Assembly (NCBI GenBank): GCA_014728295.1
Contig: WJLW01000080.1
Coordinates: forward strand, 1-53,336
Reading direction: 5' to 3'
DNA from: Chitinivibrionales bacterium
Lineage (GTDB): Bacteria > Fibrobacterota > Chitinivibrionia > Chitinivibrionales > WJKA01
Length of the DNA: 53,336 nt
The notes under the pieces are model-generated. The model saw nothing but the letters and a program-made list of their open reading frames with translations. It ran no database searches and was not told the DNA's origin. This document shows positions 17,545-26,065 of this stretch, one piece after another; position 1 is the first letter of the stretch, and the number at the start of each line of letters is the position of its first letter. The translations under genes and the position numbers were made by a program.

Positions 17545-18987
17545 TCAATGCTCATAACCGGAAATATCGTTGTTCACCATTTCGGCGCATTCCTGTTTCA
17601 GCGCAAAGTACACCTCAGCGGCATCTGCCAGGTTGTACACCGGTATGCAGGGAACTGATTTATTTCGCGCTATCCAGCGGAGTACGATTTCCTGCTCGGC
17701 AAAATTATCCATTGCTGCAGGCAATGATCCGGCAAAGAAAAAGCGCTCGATTGCCGCGGTCACTTCGTCGGCATCGTCATGGTTCGGATCGACTTCACGC
17801 AACAGGACTTTCTCGTTTTTTTTATACCAAAGACTCATAATCTTGGCGGTATCTTTGTGCGGCAGAAGCAAAATGGTGTCGTTGGGCGACGCATAGCTTC
17901 CCGTACGTTCGTTGATAGTAATCTGAGTATTCAGCAGCGGCTTATAGGTGCTAATCAGGCGGTACTCGTAAATAAGGCATTCCAGTTCGGAACCGCATGC
18001 GAAGGTGTTCAGTGAATAACACTCCGCACGCAAACGATCAAGCTTGGCCGGGGATTCATCCCGCGCCTGGAAATAGCTGCCGACACGTTGGCGCACATTG
18101 CGCGATTTGCCGATATACAGCCACTCACCAGCCTTGTTTTTAAACGCATAGACGCCGGGATCAGGCGGAAGTTGCGCGATATTGGCTGCCGTGAAGCTTT
18201 TTGACGAAAAGTCAAAGGATGCTTCTTCCTGCTGCTCCCGCTCCCGGAGTGCATCCAGTGTTTCATATCCGGTTTGCACCAGTCGCCGCATGATTTCACG
18301 GGCTTCGGCCGCCAGATGCCGACCGGCATGTCGCGCATAGGTTGGTGTTGGCGCATCACCCAGCAGGGCTTCATGAACCTGTGCGATGCTTCCGGGAAGC
18401 GGTTTCGGCAGCTCGAGCAGGCGCAGGAGCTTGCTCATGACAAAATGATCATCGGTTAGCGTTTCCCCGTTTGCTTGACAAAAATGCAGTGTCAATGCCT
18501 GGTCCCGCCAGCAAGGATAGACCGGCATTGCCTTGTCGAGATGAGTTGCAAGCTGTGCTGCAACCTGTTGCCGGTCGACGGGAAGCTCCTCGGTTTCATC
18601 CGTCGCACTCACCAGCAATGCCCGCTCCTCGGCGCCAAGCTTGCGCGGATCGATGAGCCAGTGGTTGTACAACGGCACGATCTCGGGATACACCTTCCAC
18701 AGTGAAAAATGCCATATTTCGTTGCGCTGATGCGGATTTGCCAGAGGAAACACGGTCACCAGCGGCAGGGAATCCAGTTTCACGCCCCCGACACAGCCCG
18801 CTTCTGCAGCATGCCATCGCTTATCATCCGCATAAAAGCAGCGGCGATCACCGGCAAGAATGCCCGTCACGGTTGCGTGGGCCAGACGCTCATTGGGGGT
18901 TTTAAATTTCAGGAAGCGCTCGGCAATCTCCTGAGAGGAAACGCCATTGTCCGCAGAACGTACCAGCGAAATAATATCGTCATGCAT
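17545..18987 (-). CDS. GIY-YIG nuclease-domain protein with N-terminal winged-helix-like region
   Basis: 480 residues. A UvrC-type GIY-YIG catalytic domain lies around residues 275-360: PDPGVYAFKNKAGEWLYIGK then RNVRQRVGSYF, with a later LECLIYEYRLISTYKPLLN that supplies the conserved Glu and Asn. The first ~60 residues (IISLVRSADNGVSSQEIAERF...) resemble a winged-helix/HARE-type module. The middle contains no obvious UvrB- or UvrC-RNaseH-like domain, so this is not UvrC itself; related proteins are Cho-like or the GIY-YIG half of DnaQ fusions. A role in DNA repair is plausible. Its ATG directly abuts the rhomboid stop (no gap). Confidence 0.78.
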   Translation of the reverse strand: MHDDIISLVRSADNGVSSQEIAERFLKFKTPNERLAHATVTGILAGDRRCFYADDKRWHAAEAGCVGGVKLDSLPLVTVFPLANPHQRNEIWHFSLWKVYPEIVPLYNHWLIDPRKLGAEERALLVSATDETEELPVDRQQVAAQLATHLDKAMPVYPCWRDQALTLHFCQANGETLTDDHFVMSKLLRLLELPKPLPGSIAQVHEALLGDAPTPTYARHAGRHLAAEAREIMRRLVQTGYETLDALREREQQEEASFDFSSKSFTAANIAQLPPDPGVYAFKNKAGEWLYIGKSRNVRQRVGSYFQARDESPAKLDRLRAECYSLNTFACGSELECLIYEYRLISTYKPLLNTQITINERTGSYASPNDTILLLPHKDTAKIMSLWYKKNEKVLLREVDPNHDDADEVTAAIERFFFAGSLPAAMDNFAEQEIVLRWIARNKSVPCIPVYNLADAAEVYFALKQECAEMVNNDISGYEH

Positions 18988-19653
18988 TCAGCGTTGTTCC
19001 CTTTTGTGTGTTTTATGGGCCTGGGGAATCAGTCTCAGAACAAATCCTGTACAGGTGCCAAAGACATAGCCGCCAATATGCGCCAACCAGGCAATGCTGG
19101 TTTCCCCGGCTTCACTGTTGCGAAAATTAAGATACTGCATGCCGAACCAGACTATCAGAAAAATAAAGGCCGGCACGGGAATGAAAAATATCGGGGGAAT
19201 CCAGACGACAATTCTCGAACGCGGCAGCAGCATGAAATGCATGCCCATGATGCCGGCAATGGCTCCGCTGGCGCCCACCACCGGAACCTTGGACAAGGGA
19301 TCCCCGACTCCCTGCACCAGCATCGAAACAATTCCCGCAGCAGTATACAGCACGGCAAATCTGAATGAGCCCACCGTACTTTCCACAGCCGAACCAAAAA
19401 TCCACAGATACCACATATTCGCGGTGATGTGCAACACTCCCCCATGCAGAAAAAAGGATGCGACCAGCACCAGCAGCGCATCTCCCAGATGTTCCGGGTG
19501 AAAAAGCGCATAGGCAAAATTGACCGGAATGAATCCTTCCGCAAAATCATGCAACAGATCCGTACGCACAAATGCGGTTGCACAAAGCACGATCACAACG
19601 AGGGTAAAAAGCGGAAATTTTATCTCAACGTTGTCGCAGCGCAGTGGAAGCAT
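18988..19653 (-). CDS. Rhomboid family intramembrane serine protease
   Basis: 221 residues, six TM helices. The catalytic dyad is clear: Ser129 in GASGAIAG and His192 in AHIGGYVFG. The HGGVLHITANMWYLWIFG segment of TM2 carries the conserved His/Asn oxyanion residues. The enzyme cleaves TM substrates within the membrane. It is transcribed away from the HemW-like gene and is followed without gap by the GIY-YIG nuclease gene. Confidence 0.93.
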   Translation of the reverse strand: MLPLRCDNVEIKFPLFTLVVIVLCATAFVRTDLLHDFAEGFIPVNFAYALFHPEHLGDALLVLVASFFLHGGVLHITANMWYLWIFGSAVESTVGSFRFAVLYTAAGIVSMLVQGVGDPLSKVPVVGASGAIAGIMGMHFMLLPRSRIVVWIPPIFFIPVPAFIFLIVWFGMQYLNFRNSEAGETSIAWLAHIGGYVFGTCTGFVLRLIPQAHKTHKREQR

Positions 19654-19750
19654 GGTTGCTGTGAATTATCCGGGCGACACTGGTGGTATTGACGTGTGGC
19701 TGCCGTGAAGCAGAAGTGTACTGTAGTCTAAAAATACTTATTTTTCGGTG

Positions 19751-20923
19751 ATGAATCCGCAGGCAATGCCCGTCACCACCCAACCCGGCAAAATCGGCCT
19801 GTATGTGCACATTCCGTACTGCTCGCACACGTGCCGCTATTGCGATTTTTATTCGCAGGTGGGCCTTCCCCATGAATTCGATGCATTTATCGACACACTG
19901 CTGGCTGAGTTGAGGCTGGTGTGGCGGGAGTTTCGTTGTGATGAACATGAGGTTGATACCGTATTCATCGGCGGAGGAACACCCAGCTTGCTGCATCCGG
20001 GACAATGGCGACGATTAATGAACGGCCTTTGTTCGCAAACACGCCTGAGCGCAGGGGCAGAAATTACCATAGAATGCAATCCCGATTCCTTCTCGACCGA
20101 CAAAGCCGTATGCTGGCAGGAATGTGGCGTAAACCGCCTGTCGCTGGGCGTACAATCACTTGACGAACGGGAGTTGAGATTTCTCGGACGCAGGCACAGT
20201 GCAGCTATAGCCCTTGAGGCGCTAAACAGTCCGGTGCTTGCCGGGTTCGAATCCGTCAATGTTGATATTATCTACGGATTACCTGCCCAGACTCCCCGGA
20301 CGCTGGAGCACACCTGCGCGGCGCTGATGGGCAATCACCGGATTACGCATATTTCGGCCTATGAATTGACGCTGCACGATCATACCCCACTCTGGGCACA
20401 GAGGCATCGCTACCGCTTTCCCGGGGATGAATTCATTATCGACCTGGCACGGCTTATCGGTGACCTGGCACGATCGCATGGGTTTGATCGGTACGAAATA
20501 TCGAATTACGCGCGTCCCGGATTTGCCTGCCGTCACAACAGTGCTTACTGGCTGCATAAGCCCTATGTCGGCCTGGGGCCGTCGGCCCATTCATTTGTCA
20601 ATAATCGCCGATACGCCAATGTCTGTGATACACAGCGCTGGTCTGCTTCAGTGCGCCGGGGCCGCAGAGAATTGAGCTTATGCGAGCGGCTCAATCCGGC
20701 AACGCTTCTGCAGGAGGCCATTTTTCTGCGCCTGCGCATGATGGCGGGAATTGACGATGCGGAGTTCGAGCAACACTACGCACAACCATTTGCGTCCGGC
20801 CATCGCCGCTACACGCTGGAGCGTCTGATTGAGCGGGGATTACTACACAGAACGCATGGGCGCTGGCAGCTTACCGAAAACGGCATTGCACTGGCTGATG
20901 GCGTCGCGCGGGAGTTGATTTAG
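19751..20923 (+). CDS. hemW: HemW-like radical SAM protein (coproporphyrinogen III oxidase-like)
   Basis: 390 residues from the ATG at 19751 (a GTG directly before it is also possible). The radical SAM cluster CSHTCRYC gives C-x3-C-x2-C at residues 24, 28 and 31, preceded by GLYVHIPY as in HemW. FIGGGTPSLL is the GGE-like SAM-binding motif, and RYEISNYARPG with HNSAYW are characteristic of HemW. Characterised HemW proteins are heme chaperones rather than coproporphyrinogen oxidases, and the extra Cys of HemN is absent here. The 94-bp gap to the divergent rhomboid gene should hold promoters in both directions. Confidence 0.9.
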   Translation: MNPQAMPVTTQPGKIGLYVHIPYCSHTCRYCDFYSQVGLPHEFDAFIDTLLAELRLVWREFRCDEHEVDTVFIGGGTPSLLHPGQWRRLMNGLCSQTRLSAGAEITIECNPDSFSTDKAVCWQECGVNRLSLGVQSLDERELRFLGRRHSAAIALEALNSPVLAGFESVNVDIIYGLPAQTPRTLEHTCAALMGNHRITHISAYELTLHDHTPLWAQRHRYRFPGDEFIIDLARLIGDLARSHGFDRYEISNYARPGFACRHNSAYWLHKPYVGLGPSAHSFVNNRRYANVCDTQRWSASVRRGRRELSLCERLNPATLLQEAIFLRLRMMAGIDDAEFEQHYAQPFASGHRRYTLERLIERGLLHRTHGRWQLTENGIALADGVARELI

Positions 20924-20970
20924 AAAAGCAGAACTGGCGCAGGGAAGGACTATGCCGGGGGCAAAAAAAA

Positions 20971-21043
20971 TACGCTAGGATGGGTTCGAACCATCGACTC
21001 TCGCCTTAAAAGGGCGATACTCTACCAACTGAGTTACTAGCGC
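20971..21043 (-). tRNA. tRNA-Lys (anticodon TTT)
   Basis: A 73-base cloverleaf on the minus strand: acceptor GCGCTAG/CTAGCGT with a G-T closing pair and discriminator A, D-arm ACTC/GAGT, anticodon stem TCGCC/GGCGA with loop CTTTTAA (anticodon TTT) and T-arm GATGG-TTCGAAC-CCATC. No CCA is encoded; a run of eight T follows directly and may end transcription. Confidence 0.95.
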
Positions 21044-21053
21044 ATTTAAAACT

Positions 21054-21115
21054 CCGGGAAACTAATCCCGGCAGATATAATCTCTAAAAATAACTAAATC
21101 AGGCATAGCGGTCAA
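21054..21115 (-). promoter_or_regulatory. Putative promoter and leader hairpin of tRNA-Lys
   Basis: On the minus strand TTGACC (21110-21115) and TATTTT (21087-21092) are separated by 17 bases, a sigma-70-like arrangement. Just before the tRNA, CCGGGA-aactaa-TCCCGG (21054-21071) forms a six-pair hairpin. It could help end read-through from the GGDEF operon or mark the pre-tRNA leader. Confidence 0.45.
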
Positions 21116-21126
21116 GAGCTTTGAGC

Positions 21127-22890
21127 CTAAAACACCTCGACGCGATTGCGTCCGTTCTCCTTGGCGGCGTACAGCGCTTTGTCCGCTTTTTTAATCAGGT
21201 CATTAATTTTTTTCGCATGCTTGCGATAGACGGCAATGCCAAAGCTCATTGTCACGTGCACATCTTCACCGCGGGGAGTACGAAATGCTTTTTCGCCCAC
21301 GAATTGGCGTATGCGCTCTGCGGTTTCGACGGCCTGCTCCAGACCGGTCTTGCTGAGCACCAGGGCAAACTCCTCGCCGCCGTAGCGTGCTGCGATGTCG
21401 ACCCCGTCGCGAATGCTGTCTTTGAGCGTTCTTGCAATACCGGCCAGCACGAAGTCGCCGAATTGATGGCCGTGCGTGTCGTTGCATTTTTTGAAATAAT
21501 CGATATCACACAACACCAGCGCAAGCTGATCGTTGTAGCGGTCGGCCCGGGTCATCTCATCGCGCAGAAGCTTCTGGAACTGGCGGTGATTGTTCAGCCC
21601 GGTCAGACCGTCATGGGTGGCCAGATTGCGGGCCTGTTGCAAAACCAGAATTTTTTCGATGGCAAGTCCGGCCGAGGTGACCAGCCGGCTCAGTAGTGCA
21701 CGCGCCGAATCGGTGAAAGCATTGGCGTGCTTGCTTTCAAGCAGAATGGCGCCTTTGCACTGATCCATCCCGATGGGTACCGCAAGAAATGATTTTATGC
21801 CCCGCGTTTGCGGCTCCCCCTCAAAGTAGCGATTTTCGTAGCGATCCTGCGCAAACTCCCGGGAAAAAGCGATGTTTTTGGCATACAGCAAACTAATCAG
21901 CGACTTCTCGGCAAGCGAGAAATTTTTATTGATGAGCAGGTCGCTGTCGGGCCCCACGGCTCTGACAACGGCCGCCTCTTCGGCATCAATAGACTTGAGC
22001 GAAATCGTAACCCGCTCACACGATATGGCAAAAGGTATAATTTCAAACATTTTGTCGATAACCGATTCGAGATCGTGCTTTTGAAAGAAGAACGTCTCGG
22101 TGTTGCTCATTGCCGAGAGGCGCGCGTAGTCGAGCTGGTGCTCGGTATTCAGGTACGCATAATACACGGCCTGACCACACAGGAAGCTGAGGTGGCGCAG
22201 AAAAGCGTGGTCTTCTTCCTTGAAATGCCGGGGTTCGGTGCTGTCTACGATAATCGTCCCGCGATCAACGCCGCCGACGATAATCGGGCCAGCCATGAGG
22301 GAGCGGATGCGCGCATCCTGCGTATAATAGTACAGCGTCATGGAATCGCTGACAATATCCGAAAGAGAGAGCTGCTTGAGGCCGTCTTTGAGAAAGCTGC
22401 CGATGACGCCGACGCCCGGATAGATAATGGCAGCCTGATTTATGCAGTCGCTTTGAGAGTACCAGCGGCGGATTTTATAGCCCCCGTCATGGGTAGGAAA
22501 AAATATTGCAATCGTGTTCAGATCGATAGTGGATCGTGCCAGCGCGATGCATGCGTCCAGTACATCATCGACAAGAGCGTCGACTTCACGCCAGGTCGAT
22601 TTTGCATACGCTGAGCCCAGTACCTTCAGATCAACCTGCCCGAACCGTTCGTGCACCTCGTTGGCAAGCTGCTGGGGCAGGGCGTTTTGCAAACCGGTTT
22701 CATGATGCTCGGGAGCGGGCGGTGCGGACTCGTAACGGGCGGCAATTGCCGTCGCCGTGAAGATCATGCCGGCACACAGCACGCTGATTGCCAGCGCCGA
22801 ACTTGCCAGCGCGCTGCCACCTAGTTGAACGACAACGCCAAACAGGATAAAAAGCGCACCGCTATAAATAAGCAGTTTTCTGGGTTCCAT
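21127..22890 (-). CDS. Membrane-anchored GAF-GGDEF diguanylate cyclase
   Basis: 587 residues: two TM helices in the first ~50, a GAF-like sensor at ~90-240, a second GAF at ~265-410 (FLAVPIGMDQCKGAILLESKH), and a GGDEF domain at ~420-587. The active-site loop RYGGEEF is intact (around residue 500), as are the DYFKKCNDTHGHQFGD residues that bind Mg and GTP, so cyclase activity is expected. The inhibitory I-site Rxx-D is not standard: the position three before the Asp is Asp, not Arg (RDGVD). It is the third gene of an operon after the LptF-LptG fusion and the response regulator, 11 bases downstream of the latter. Confidence 0.9.
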   Translation of the reverse strand: MEPRKLLIYSGALFILFGVVVQLGGSALASSALAISVLCAGMIFTATAIAARYESAPPAPEHHETGLQNALPQQLANEVHERFGQVDLKVLGSAYAKSTWREVDALVDDVLDACIALARSTIDLNTIAIFFPTHDGGYKIRRWYSQSDCINQAAIIYPGVGVIGSFLKDGLKQLSLSDIVSDSMTLYYYTQDARIRSLMAGPIIVGGVDRGTIIVDSTEPRHFKEEDHAFLRHLSFLCGQAVYYAYLNTEHQLDYARLSAMSNTETFFFQKHDLESVIDKMFEIIPFAISCERVTISLKSIDAEEAAVVRAVGPDSDLLINKNFSLAEKSLISLLYAKNIAFSREFAQDRYENRYFEGEPQTRGIKSFLAVPIGMDQCKGAILLESKHANAFTDSARALLSRLVTSAGLAIEKILVLQQARNLATHDGLTGLNNHRQFQKLLRDEMTRADRYNDQLALVLCDIDYFKKCNDTHGHQFGDFVLAGIARTLKDSIRDGVDIAARYGGEEFALVLSKTGLEQAVETAERIRQFVGEKAFRTPRGEDVHVTMSFGIAVYRKHAKKINDLIKKADKALYAAKENGRNRVEVF

Positions 22891-22901
22891 AGCGGATCTT
22901 T

Positions 22902-23279
22902 CTACGATGCATCATATACAATGCCGGTAAGCGAGCGCTCAACGTCTTCTTTGACAAACGGTTTGGTAATGACATCCTGGAAACCGATATTCATAAGACT
23001 TTTTATGGGGTGCTTTTCGGAGAATGATGTTACGGCAATAACCGGAATGGATGAAGTTGCAGCATGCTTTTTCAGATTATTGATAAAGCTGATACCATTC
23101 ATCACCGGCATCATGATATCCGTCATAATCACATCCGGCATGAATTCCTGCGCTTTGCGCAATCCTTCGAATCCATTCAACGCGGTCAACACGTCAAATT
23201 CACGGAAGAGAAAAAGCTCCAGCAAGTCAAGCGTATCGTGATCGTCATCGAGAATAAGTACGCGCTTGCGGGGGTTCAC
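22902..23279 (-). CDS. Single-domain response regulator (REC)
   Basis: 125 residues from the GTG at 23279, which overlaps the stop of the LptF-LptG gene (GTGA). It has the acidic triad DDD (11-13), phosphoacceptor Asp54 in IMTDIMMPVMNG, the Thr84 switch residue and Lys106 in TKPF. There is no output domain, so it works through protein contacts; the adjacent diguanylate cyclase is a natural partner. No histidine kinase lies nearby. Confidence 0.9.
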   Translation of the reverse strand: MNPRKRVLILDDDHDTLDLLELFLFREFDVLTALNGFEGLRKAQEFMPDVIMTDIMMPVMNGISFINNLKKHAATSSIPVIAVTSFSEKHPIKSLMNIGFQDVITKPFVKEDVERSLTGIVYDAS

Positions 23280-25846
23280 TTGTCCGCCTTTCGAAACAGC
23301 CACAGACCCGGTATCAGAAAAATCAGATTACCTAGCCATGCTCCCAGAAACGGAGAAATGTTGCCGTTTTTGCCGAATGTCAGTGCAAATTGCGAAATAA
23401 TCCAGTAGGTCAGTATCAGCAACAACCCCAGACCGAACAGAATGGCGCCACCGCCTTTTCCAATACGCGCCGCGATCGATACACCAATCAGTATGACAAT
23501 GAAATTCATAAACGGATAGGCAATTTTAAAATCAAGAATGGTTCGAAATCGGGTTATTTTTTCCCCGCGCTTTTTAATTTTTTCGATAAATTCTATCAGT
23601 TCCCAGTAGCTCATCTCCTCAGCGCTTTTGAGCTTGACAACCATATCCTCGGGCGTTGCGGTTAAAATCGAATCGTGCAGCGTATCAAATGAGCTCACCC
23701 GGGAGGAGTCGTCGATAAATGTTCGCCTCGTACCGTTTATCAAGTGCCATGCACCGTCGATGTACGATGCCCGTTGCGCTTCGACACGCTGAACAATTGC
23801 CTTATCGGTGAATACGTCCCTGCCGACGTTTTTGGCGCGCTGGGGATGAATAGAAAACTCCTGAAAGTAATACAGAGTATTCGGGTTGCCAAAGTAATAA
23901 AAATTACGTCTGAACTCTTTGCGATGCCTGACTGATTTGCTCGCTCCCTGACGAATATCTTTAAACGAATCGAGCAGTTGGCTGCGTTCTAGATTTGCCT
24001 TGGGCAGCACTTTCTCACCAAAATAAAAATTGAGCGGCGCCAGTGCCAGCCCCAGGATTATCAGCGGCAGGGTCACCAGTTTGACGCTGCGACCGGCAGC
24101 TTTTATGGCCGTTAATTCGCTGTTTTTGGCAAGCTTGCCTAAAGTAAACATTGAGGCAAGCAACAGGATAATAGGTGAAACCGTCTGGGCAATCCAGGGC
24201 AGATAGTACAGATAATAGAGCGTCACATCCCCGAGCGGTATCCCGATAAACTGCTTTGTCTGCGACACGTAATCAACCACAACGTAGATAACAAGCACGG
24301 CCGCCATCAATCCTATCGCATAGCCGAAAAACAGCCGGATAATGTAAATGGCTATCCTGCCAATGAATGCTTTGAGCACCCACAGCGGAAAGAGAAGCAT
24401 TTTGATGGGTATCGTAGTAACAAACACGATTGTTTTGCCAATGCGACTTGCGGTAATGCCGTGCCAGAGCCGGATCAGCCATCCCCAGCTAATAAAGGTG
24501 GTCTCTTTCACCATGCGGATTATGAGAAAAATCCCGCACACTCCCAGCAAAATATTGCCCGACCACATCGCGGTAAACGGAGAAATCATCAGCCGGTCGG
24601 CCATATTTTCGCCCTTAATCAAAAACGCCCAGTACAGAATAAAAAAGAAAACGCTGTAGCTTGCACCGATCATCAATCCGCCCCGCCGGGCCATAATTCC
24701 CAGTGGCGCTCCGACCAGCAAAAAGACAATGCAGGCTACCGGAATGGAAAATTTCTTATGCACCTCCACAGAATACTGCGCAATACGTTTTTTCTGACCG
24801 GCGATCGCACGCACGGTACGCGTCAAAACATTTTTTTCGTTGCGAACCCGCGCATGGGCTGCCGCCCGGCTCTGCTCAACGGATGCCATCCAGCCGGCAA
24901 ATGTCGAATCCGCCGTGTCCAGCCCGGCCCTGACGGAATCATGGCTCAACAAATCATTCGTCAGGCTGTCGGTTCGCGCGATCCAGGTGAGCAGCGAATC
25001 GATATCCGCGTTATATTTGTCCATCTGGCGCTTTTTGGCAGCTTTGAATCCCCCGATATCTTTGAGCATGCGCTGCGAGCTCTTTTCACGATCGCCACGG
25101 TAGGAGCTGTTGGTGCGGCGCAATTCGCTGTCTACGTTGGGTATCAGAATCACCTGTTTCTCAAAACGGCTGATGAAATAGCTGTCGGGCGTGTGCTTAT
25201 CGGTGCTGTGCGTTTCTCCGTTGTACAGGGTCATTTTCATGTAGGCGCCGTCGTTGGTCTGCACGACTCTGCCCGAATCGGCCACGGTTGTCGATGGACC
25301 CTGCTGAGAATCCTCCGAGATAATTTTGATCTTTTTCAGCTTGCCGGTGTACCCGTCCGCCTCTTTGACGTGAATGGCATAGTTGTTAAAATCACGGATC
25401 AGCACATCCGGTTCAATCAGTGCCGCCGGCTTTTTGCGACTGATGTCGGACCATAAATTCGCCGTGCGATGATTGGCATCGGGCAGGATAAGGTTGTTGT
25501 AAAAGATCAGCAACACGCAGATCACGACCGACGCAACGAAAACTGGTGTCAAGAGATGATAGAGATTGAGCCCCGAGGACTTAATTGCCAGAACTTCATT
25601 ATCGGCCGACATCCTGCCGAACGCCATGAGTACGCTGCTCAGAATAGCCATGGGAATGGCCAGCGCAACAATCCAGCCCAGATTTATAATAAAAATTTCG
25701 AGCACGATAAACGGATCAAGTCCTCGTGATATTACCCGGTCGAGGATCTTGATGGCGTATTGCATTATGTAAATAAACGTCAGAATCCCCAGGGAATAGA
25801 AAAAGGGCAAGACGTGTTCCCGAATGATGTGGCGATAAATGATCAT
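23276..25846 (-). CDS. LptF-LptG fusion, LPS export permease
   Basis: 856 residues, about twice the length of LptF or LptG (~360 each). Residues ~1-440 form one YjgP/YjgQ unit: IIREHVLPFFYSLGILTFIY, IPMAILSSVLMAFGRMSADNEVLAIKSSG, a beta-jellyroll-like periplasmic domain with a long charged helical insertion (~255-345), then three more TM. Residues ~470-856 repeat the pattern: LVIYVVVDYVSQTKQF, SPIILLLASMFTLGKLAKNSELTAIKAAG, a second periplasmic domain, then FKIAYPFMNFIVILIGVSIAAR and more TM. Both halves retain the E(V/L)xAIKxxG cytoplasmic coupling region contacted by the LptB ATPase in characterised systems. The fused protein would supply both LPS-extracting subunits. Confidence 0.88.
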   Translation of the reverse strand: MIIYRHIIREHVLPFFYSLGILTFIYIMQYAIKILDRVISRGLDPFIVLEIFIINLGWIVALAIPMAILSSVLMAFGRMSADNEVLAIKSSGLNLYHLLTPVFVASVVICVLLIFYNNLILPDANHRTANLWSDISRKKPAALIEPDVLIRDFNNYAIHVKEADGYTGKLKKIKIISEDSQQGPSTTVADSGRVVQTNDGAYMKMTLYNGETHSTDKHTPDSYFISRFEKQVILIPNVDSELRRTNSSYRGDREKSSQRMLKDIGGFKAAKKRQMDKYNADIDSLLTWIARTDSLTNDLLSHDSVRAGLDTADSTFAGWMASVEQSRAAAHARVRNEKNVLTRTVRAIAGQKKRIAQYSVEVHKKFSIPVACIVFLLVGAPLGIMARRGGLMIGASYSVFFFILYWAFLIKGENMADRLMISPFTAMWSGNILLGVCGIFLIIRMVKETTFISWGWLIRLWHGITASRIGKTIVFVTTIPIKMLLFPLWVLKAFIGRIAIYIIRLFFGYAIGLMAAVLVIYVVVDYVSQTKQFIGIPLGDVTLYYLYYLPWIAQTVSPIILLLASMFTLGKLAKNSELTAIKAAGRSVKLVTLPLIILGLALAPLNFYFGEKVLPKANLERSQLLDSFKDIRQGASKSVRHRKEFRRNFYYFGNPNTLYYFQEFSIHPQRAKNVGRDVFTDKAIVQRVEAQRASYIDGAWHLINGTRRTFIDDSSRVSSFDTLHDSILTATPEDMVVKLKSAEEMSYWELIEFIEKIKKRGEKITRFRTILDFKIAYPFMNFIVILIGVSIAARIGKGGGAILFGLGLLLILTYWIISQFALTFGKNGNISPFLGAWLGNLIFLIPGLWLFRKADK

Positions 25847-25966
25847 TGAGTGCTAAACAGGGTATGAAGGTAGCGCATTGCCGCGACGAATCCTAAAATA
25901 CCACCTTTCAGGAAAGCCATCAAGCAAGCTGTCCCTTACGTCGATAAATCAGTATGAAAGCTGCCA

Positions 25967-25995
25967 TTGATGTCTTGGCATCGCTATGATATACT
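25967..25995 (+). promoter_or_regulatory. Putative sigma-70 promoter for the cpoB-like/bamD/nadD run
   Basis: TTGATG (25967-25972) and TATACT (25990-25995) are separated by exactly 17 bases, about 70 bases before the cpoB-like ATG. It lies in the 219-bp gap between the divergent LptF-LptG gene and this gene. Confidence 0.55.
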
Positions 25996-26065
25996 TCAAA
26001 ATGGGCTGCGGCAGCGTCCACGCCTTTTATGCCCTCGCAGCTCAGCACAAGATAAGGAACAAACC

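Noticed and set aside
24461..25456. 331-codon plus-strand ORF
   Set aside because: It lies wholly inside the LptF-LptG gene on the other strand, which has clear family motifs.
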